A program made the position numbers and the translations under genes. This document shows, one piece after another, positions 57,500 to 64,000 of a stretch of 64,000 nt of DNA. Numbering within the stretch: the first letter of the stretch is position 1; each line of letters begins with the position of its first letter. The notes beneath the pieces are model-generated. The model made no database searches, was not told the DNA's origin, and worked only from the letters and a program-made list of their open reading frames with translations. The stretch is from Riptortus pedestris (lineage: Eukaryota; Arthropoda; Insecta; Hemiptera; Alydidae), in the NCBI GenBank assembly GCA_019009955.1, contig CM032230.1, positions 18,035,501-18,099,500 on the forward strand, in the 5' to 3' direction.

Positions 57500-58740
57500 A
57501 GTGGCCACACCTCCTTCAAACATGCTTCCAGTTATCGGAAACGTTAGCCTCTCTCTATCAGACCAGCGACAACTCAATTATGGGGCTAGAAATGCTTTAA
57601 GCAATTGGACTCGCCGTGTCTTTTCTATCAGCCCAGCCTTTTCTTCAGCAATGGGACCAGAAATCCTTCCAGCAATAGGACTCGCCGTGTTACAACAATA
57701 TCAGAACAGCTATGCTTCCAACAATAGGTCCAGACATGCTTCTAGCAATGGGATACGCTGTGCCTGCACTATCAGTCCAGCTATGCTTCCAACAATAGGT
57801 CCAGACATGCTTCTATCAATTGGACTTGCCGTGTTTATACTATCACCCAGCTGAGCTTCCAATAATGGGTCTAGACATGCATCTAGCAATGGGATACGCT
57901 GTGCCTGCACTATCAGTCCAGCTATGCTTGCAACAATAGGTCCAGGCATGCTTCTAGCTATCGGACTCGCCGTGTTTACATTATCAGCCCGGCTGAGCCT
58001 CCAACAATGGGTCCAGACATGCATCTAGCAATGGGATACGCTGTGCCTGCACTATCAGTCCAGCTATGCTTCCAACAATGGGTCCAGGCATGCTTCTAGC
58101 TATCGGACTCGCCGTGTTTACACTATCAGCCCAGCTGAGCCTCCAACAAGGGGGCCAGACATGCATCCATCTATGGGATACGCTGTGCCTGCACGATCAG
58201 TCCAGCTATGCTTCCAACAATGGGTCCAGGCATGCTTCTAGCTATCGGACTCGCCGTGTTTATACTATCACCCAGCTGAGCTTCCAATAATGGGTCTAGA
58301 CATGCATCTAGCAATGGGATACGCTGTGCCTGCACTATCAGTCCAGCTATGCTTCCAACAATGGGTCCAGGCATGCTTCTAGCCATCGGACTCCCTGTGT
58401 TTACACTATCAGCCCAGCTGAGCCTCCAACAATGGGTCCAGACATGCATCTATCGATGTGATACGCTGTGCCTGCACTATCAGTCCAGCTATGCTTCCAA
58501 CAATGGGTCCAGGCATGCTTCTAGCTATCGGACTCGCCGTGTTTACACTATCAGCCCAGCTGAGCCTCCAAGAATGGGTCCAGACATGCTTACAGCTAGC
58601 CGAGTCGCTGTTTCTGCACTATCTGCCCAGCTAAGCCTCCAAGAATGGGTCCTGACATGTTTCCAGCTATGGGACACTCTGTGCCTAACTAAGGGCACTC
58701 CTAAATCCAGCTATTTGCCCACGAAAAGGTTGAGCTGAAC
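57500..58740. repeat. 141-bp minisatellite
   Basis: About eight units. CAGCTATGCTTCCAACAATG recurs at about 141-bp spacing (57779, 57921, 58063, 58204, 58346, 58488), each also holding an internally similar half (CCAACAATGGGTCCAGACAT). Frames stay open on both strands because 141 is a multiple of three. Confidence 0.93.
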
Positions 58741-58744
58741 TTGT

Positions 58745-59975
58745 AGGAAGAACGATGGGTCTAGAGGAACCATCACCAGTGTCCCATTTTATTTCTACAA
58801 TTGTAGTGCCAACATATTTTTCTCTTGGCCTAAAACATCTGCAGTATAGTTTGAGCATTTATTTCCTTGCCAGGCCTGAACCAATATTTTGTAGAGGTAA
58901 AATTTAATTATTTTTAAGAGAGGTTTTTGAAAATCAGAATTTGAACATATTTTTAGACCTTGTCAAACACTATTCTTCATTTGAATAATTTAAAATTGAA
59001 GGCTTTTAATTCGACGTAATTTGACCAGAAATACACGTTTCTGGTCTTTCTGGGTCCAATTCAATATTTGTATGTACTGTCTTTAGTGTCTGCCTACATT
59101 TTATATTTATGGGTTATAGTTATAAAAACAAGCTCATCTTGTGAAAAGGGGAATGAATAATTAATAATAACAAAAAATACGTAAGGCCAGAGAAACATTG
59201 CAAAATAGTATAAATATGGCCTAAAAAAAAATAAAACAGAAAAAATGCATTATGCTCTGGTGAGTTCAGATAAGAAAGCATGGATAAAGTAAAAACAATT
59301 ATACAATTACCCCTGCTCCATTAGCGCCATAGAAAACGTCTTTGAAGTGGGAGAAAAGAAAGAAGGTGAAGGAAAAGGTTCAAAGGGAAATTTGGAACCA
59401 ATCTTCGATGTTAGACAACTGAGATAAGTAATGGATATTTTCAACTTGTAACTTGAAGGGAAGCAAATTCCCACAGAAAAGGTATCTGTGATACGACCGA
59501 ACACAAAGGATCGTAATGCATGGACTCTCAAACAACGGCGATAAGCCGGAATAATACTTCTACAACAACTCTGAGTGGAATCAGAGGTTTAGCTACCAGC
59601 TAGTAGGGCAGGAAGTTCTACAGGTTCCTCGATTGCAAAATACAATAGACGCAATAAATAAGTTAAAATTCAAACACTTAACAAGGAATCCATTTGATTG
59701 CCTCTTAAACAAAATTACCCAACGTAATTACGAAAACTAAAAAAATATTTTAATTAGCAAAAATAACGAAAAGAATGTATAGAGAAGAAGTTTTGGTATT
59801 TCTTTAATAAATAAAAAAATAACGCTGTCTAACATAAAACATCCTCAATAGCTGACTACCCAGAAGGAAAATTAGATAACAGCAAATCTAAAGTCATAGA
59901 TTGGAAGTATGCGGATGGCGTTGGTCAACCTTTTCTTTTAAACTTTTTCTTCTGAGAGATGAAAGCTTGGGCACT
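58745..59975. other. Receptor intron, no recognised feature
   Basis: AT-rich. I looked here for the next upstream receptor exon and did not find one. Confidence 0.45.
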
Positions 59976-59979
59976 TAAT

Positions 59980-60115
59980 CGAGTTTCTTCCGCTTCACCA
60001 CTCTGTACACATCCATATCATCATAAAATTGGCTTATCCACTTTGAAATCACAAATGGACTCGCCTTTTTAAAGCCTTTTCCTTCTGTATCCATTGCAAT
60101 CACTAACCTGTAAAT
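59980..60115 (-). pseudogene. Possible retrotransposon ORF1-like fragment
   Basis: Minus strand: ASPFVISKWISQFYDDMDVY followed by RVVKRKKLD and a stop. The SPFVIxK pattern recalls the nucleic-acid-binding ORF1 proteins of arthropod non-LTR elements. It is too short to be sure, and could equally be a chance open frame. Confidence 0.25.
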
Positions 60116-60611
60116 AAACTTTGCTGATTTATAGAGTTATTGCATTAAGAAATGTCATGTTTTTATGTTTGAAAGATTGGTGATTGTTATTATTATGCGT
60201 AGCATCTTTGTTCTCCATTATTTCTCAATTTTGAATCACACAGAAATATTTTGCGAACGTTTTAGCAACCTATGACCTAGTGATAAGCAGTACTTTGCGT
60301 TGAGCCTTCACTTCGTGATCTAAAGTGTGGTAGCAATCACGCTCTGAGTAATTTTATAGGGAATGTTCCTACCAACTAACCTTTCTAGCATATTTCAATG
60401 ATGAAATCCCAATTCAATTCTTCATTAGATATCCTTGAAAACACAAGTAGGCAAAGCATTCCTTATATATCTATCAGTCACTACCCCTGTTTATCTATAA
60501 CTTTCGAAGAGTAAACGGATCACATGAAAAATACAACAAACCGATTTTGGGGATGCAAAAAAGACGTAAATCAAGATAACCTAATTGTTGAGTGTCTATG
60601 AAATAAAGAAA

Positions 60612-61240
60612 GGTGTCTTGGGAATCCATTCGTGGGCAGAAGTTACCGCAAAAGTCCGGTAGGAGGCGTCTTAGGAATCCAATTCTTGGCAGAGGTTTAG
60701 CCCCAGAGTCTGGTAGGAGGTATCGAGGGAATCCATTCCTGGGCAGAGGTTTAGCCTCGAGATCCGTTAGGAGTATCGTGGGAATCCATTACTGGGCAGA
60801 GGTTTAGCATCGAGATCCGTTAGGAGTATCGTGGGATTCCATTCCTGGACAGAGGTTTAGCCTCGAGATCCGTTAGGAGGATCGTGGGAATCCACTCCTG
60901 GGCAGAGGTTTAGCCACAAGGTCCGGTAGGAGGCGTCTTGGGAATTCAATCTTTGGCAGAAGTTTAGCCCCAGAGTCTGGTAGGAGGTACTGTGGGAATC
61001 AGTCCTTGGTAGAGGTGTAGTCATAGGATCCGTAAGGAGGCATAGTGGAAATCAATTCCTGGGCAGAGGTTTAGCCACAAGGTCCGTCAGGAGGATCGTG
61101 GTAATCCATTCCTGAGCAGAGGTTTTTAGGAGGTGTATTGGAAATCGCTTCATGGGCATAGGTTTTTATAGACAGGAGATGCCAAGGGAACCCTTTCCGT
61201 TCAGAGGTTTAGTCACAATGGCAGGAAGTGTATTGGCTAA
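60612..61240. repeat. 53-bp minisatellite
   Basis: About eleven units of GGGAATCCATTCCTGGGCAG / AGGTTTAGCC / GGTAGGAGG, decaying gradually towards 61450. Confidence 0.9.
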
Positions 61241-62134
61241 CACAACCTGTGGAGTGCTTTTGCCACAAGGTCAGGTACGAGAATTGGAAACCCTTTCCAT
61301 TCAGAGATGTAGCCACGATTTCGGGTAGAAGGTGCCTTGGCTAGCATATCCTGAGGAGTAATTTTGCCACAGACTTCGGTAGAAAAATATTTTCCTGTCA
61401 GGGGTTAAGCCCCAAGGTCAGTTAGAAGGTTGTCTTTGGAAACACAACTCCTTTTTGGGGATGGTAGGTGGCTAGAGGTCTTCCTATCAGCAGACTTAAT
61501 CATGATTTGTTTTTCTATGCTCAAGAATGATTAATGTTTCTCTTTATAATATTGGGATTTCAGTTATACATTATTGTAATATTTGCCACTACAGCATTGA
61601 TATTGATCAGGAACTGGTACGGTGCTAATATTGAGCTGCCTCCCTACTTTAAACGAATGAGCACGAATGAAATTAAGGGTTTATTTAGTTTCCCCAGTGC
61701 TTAGTAATTTAATAATAAGATTTTAGAAGTTAAAATAGACATAATTTTGGATTGGAGATAAAATGGTTTCCCAATTTTAATATATTTCAGTTTTATCTCA
61801 ATGATGGAAATAGCACAGGCACATTTAATCTGATTACAAGCTAAAAATTGTATCCTCAATGTTCCTAATGAATTCATAATTATGTTGCTCATTAAAGTTA
61901 ATGAAAGAGGTAATGGACAATAAAGTAGGACAGCTGGAGAATTTCCTCTCAATTAGTAAAGATATTGCATTTCCTTCTAATTAAACACAATTGCAATTTT
62001 TATTAATAAATCTTTGCTTCTTTAGAATCGGTTTACAAACCATTCCTTTTGAAGATGTATTACTTCTATTATTCGTTTCTTGAGATGAATCTAAAGACAC
62101 GATAATATTCCCCATATCAGCCCAAGCATCTAGG

Positions 62135-62315
62135 CTTTGCGAATGTATTGGCTGCAATAGTAGGGAGTGGGAATGTATAGGCTACAATACTAGGCTATGC
62201 GAATGTATAGCATACAATAATAGGCTATGCGAATGTATAGCATACAATAATAGGCTTTGCAAATTTATGACATACAATACTAGGCTATGCGAATGTAGAG
62301 TATACTATTCTAGAT
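62135..62315. repeat. 30-bp minisatellite
   Basis: Six units of TAGGCTATGCGAATGTATAG plus CATACAATAA. Confidence 0.85.
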
Positions 62316-62937
62316 ATTCCGAATTCGACGCCCAAAAAAAAACTATTTTAAAAGCTCAGAATGTTTTAAGGAGTTAACTATGTACAATTTTCTGACCACT
62401 ACCATTATTTCCCTTAACTCAAAGACACCATAGGTTTATTAACTAGCATTAAAAAAAAAAAATTGTAATCTTAGTTCTATGAATATCTCACACCACCTTT
62501 AATATTTATATTAGAAAATTAATTTCTAAACAAAATTTGTTGTGCAACATTTTTAATTTATTATCTCATAGCCGCACTCAACGTAGTCCACGTTTAGGAG
62601 TAAATGGATTTTATTTTTGGTTTTACATAAAAAGTGCAAATAACAAGATCGGTAACGATTAAACAAATAGTGGACACACATATTTAGCGGATTCAGGCTT
62701 TAGCCAATACTCATCACTGACAATGTCTTCACTATACATTCCTGCATCTTAATACTTTTCTTTGTCCAACACTACTCCTTACTTATCCCAGAGCCCTACT
62801 TTCAACAGATTATGAGCATAGCCATTAAGCAAGATGAAAAAAAAAAAGGAGTTTGAGGAAGTCATGAAATACGATGAAGGAGCTGCCCAGGAAGCCTGGA
62901 ACAATTTAGGTTAGGAATTACCAGTAGCAAGATGAAA

Positions 62938-63373
62938 AAGACCGTCACGCAGGGGCTGCGTAAACTAAGCAGATTTCCCACGTGATATTTTAGAATAGAG
63001 AAATTTCACGAGAACCGAACAGTTACTGAAACGGCCGAACTAGCTAGCCGGAAAATCACGACTGCAACCGAAGATAGCCGATCTCCTCATGTCCGTTACG
63101 CTCAATAAAATGCAAATATCTCGGTTAATATTCAAGACAGAGAATAAATGTATATAACAATATTTATAGTAAATTTAATTTGCATTTAGATTGGTTCTAT
63201 ACAATTTTTCGATCTGATGTACAGTAACGGAGATATTCCGAACTTTCGAAAATCCCCCTCCCGCTGGTCCGATTTCAGCCGTTAACGAACTTGATCTTTC
63301 TTTTTACATAAAACGATTAAATACCGAGTTTGGTGACGATTAAACAGAAATTGCGACCGTTAGAGTGTTAACA

Positions 63374-63424
<51 letters not shown>

Positions 63425-63688
63425 GTATTGATGTTTTACCAGATTATATTTATACTATATTTGGTGTTGTTATTCTTTTTGGAGTTCTGGTCAATGTTGG
63501 TGTCAATCATGTGGTCAATCTTGGTAAGTAATAATAGAAAAACACCCTTGTTAACAATGTGCAATATTATAAAGTAGTGCCTGTAATTTTACAGCCCTGA
63601 AGAAGAGAAAATAAAGATTCTGGAAATATCGGCATAAACTAAGATTTTTTAACCAACATTGACCAAAACTCCTAAAAGAATAACAATA

Positions 63689-63752
<64 letters not shown>

Positions 63753-63868
63753 GAACGGACCTCATTTTCGCCATCTCCTCGATCGATGGACATTTGTAGA
63801 AAAGTTTTGAAAATCGTGTCATGAGTACGACCTTAATTGCTGATTTCCCTAAAGGGAAATCTGCTAAA
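62938..63868 (+). mobile_element. HINE-like repeat with Penelope-like insert between two (TA)n tracts
   Basis: Near-perfect head (CCGTCACGCAGGGGCTGCGT) and tail (TTTCCCTAAAGGGAAATCTG, CTAAAA). The core is (TA)n 63378-63418, a foreign segment 63419-63690, then (TA)n 63693-63746. Confidence 0.82.
63562..63690 (+). mobile_element. Penelope-like terminal fragment with hammerhead-like core, copy 2
   Basis: A hairpin CTGTAATTTTACAG (63581-63594) is followed by CTGAAGA, a short AGA/TCT stem and GGAAATATCGGC. The order hairpin - CTGANGA - stem - GAAA is that of hammerhead ribozymes reported in Penelope-like elements, though one extra base and weak stems make activity doubtful. Confidence 0.4.
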
Positions 63869-64000
63869 AGGAAAGTATGTTGAGGTGGTGATGAAATAAA
63901 GGGAGAGAAAGGATAAGGAAGACTAGGACGTTCTAGGTGTTGAGCTGGCAGTAAGCAAGATGAATGATCATGCAATAATAACAATAAATATTACCTCACA

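Noticed and set aside
57501..58738. Open frames with repeated 47-residue units
   Set aside because: A 141-bp minisatellite read on either strand gives equally good frames, so coding is unlikely.
59307..59531. Minus-strand frame as a candidate upstream GABA-B exon
   Set aside because: The sequence does not resemble the Venus-flytrap domain and lacks a good acceptor.
63649..63984. Frames containing long Tyr-Ile runs
   Set aside because: Translation of (TA)n tracts.

Overview
The window is nuclear genomic DNA from an animal, most likely an arthropod and probably an insect. It is AT-rich and has spliced genes with consensus GT/AG junctions, very long introns, many transposable-element remnants, minisatellites and (TA)n/(CA)n microsatellites. 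I assembled the exon chains by eye from splice sites and codon phase. The order was not fixed to a reference, and the species is not identified.

Layout: (1) 1-968, minus strand: the first two coding exons of a DCAF12 (DDB1/CUL4-associated WD-repeat factor) orthologue, running off the left edge. (2) 968-1531: a head-to-head intergenic spacer, probably a shared promoter. (3) 1531-14691, plus strand: a complete nine-exon UBL7 gene (ubiquitin-like domain at the N-terminus, UBA domain at the C-terminus, 386 codons). Its introns hold a 47-bp minisatellite, microsatellite-bearing mobile elements, a fold-back repeat and a 590-bp Tigger-like element. (4) 14.7-19.3 kb: an intergenic graveyard of Ty3/gypsy fragments, including an env-bearing minus-strand remnant. 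(5) 19339-56442 and beyond, minus strand: thirteen 3' exons of a metabotropic GABA-B receptor. They cover the second half of the Venus-flytrap domain, all seven membrane helices, a coiled coil and a long tail with five tandem 45-residue repeats. All thirteen junctions agree in phase. The 5' exons lie beyond the right edge.

The GABA-B introns carry most of the repeats. A 7.7-kb LTR element with an env-like third ORF (21970-29678, GTAA target duplication) contains a nested hAT element (22992-24386, 8-bp duplication), which itself contains a nested copy of the most frequent repeat family. Also present are a pair of LTR-like sequences, a second gypsy pol remnant, LINE reverse-transcriptase scraps, tRNA-derived SINEs, and minisatellite arrays of 72, 104, 99, 62, 141, 53 and 30 bp.

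The most interesting non-genic signal is one repeat family present in about fifteen full or partial copies. It has a conserved head, a microsatellite core that differs from copy to copy, and a hairpin tail that is the inverse of part of the head. This organisation resembles Helentron-associated (HINE/DINE-1-like) non-autonomous elements. In at least four copies the microsatellite core is interrupted by another repeat, twice by the same element in the same relative orientation, and twice by a fragment that looks like the end of a Penelope-like element with a hammerhead-like core.
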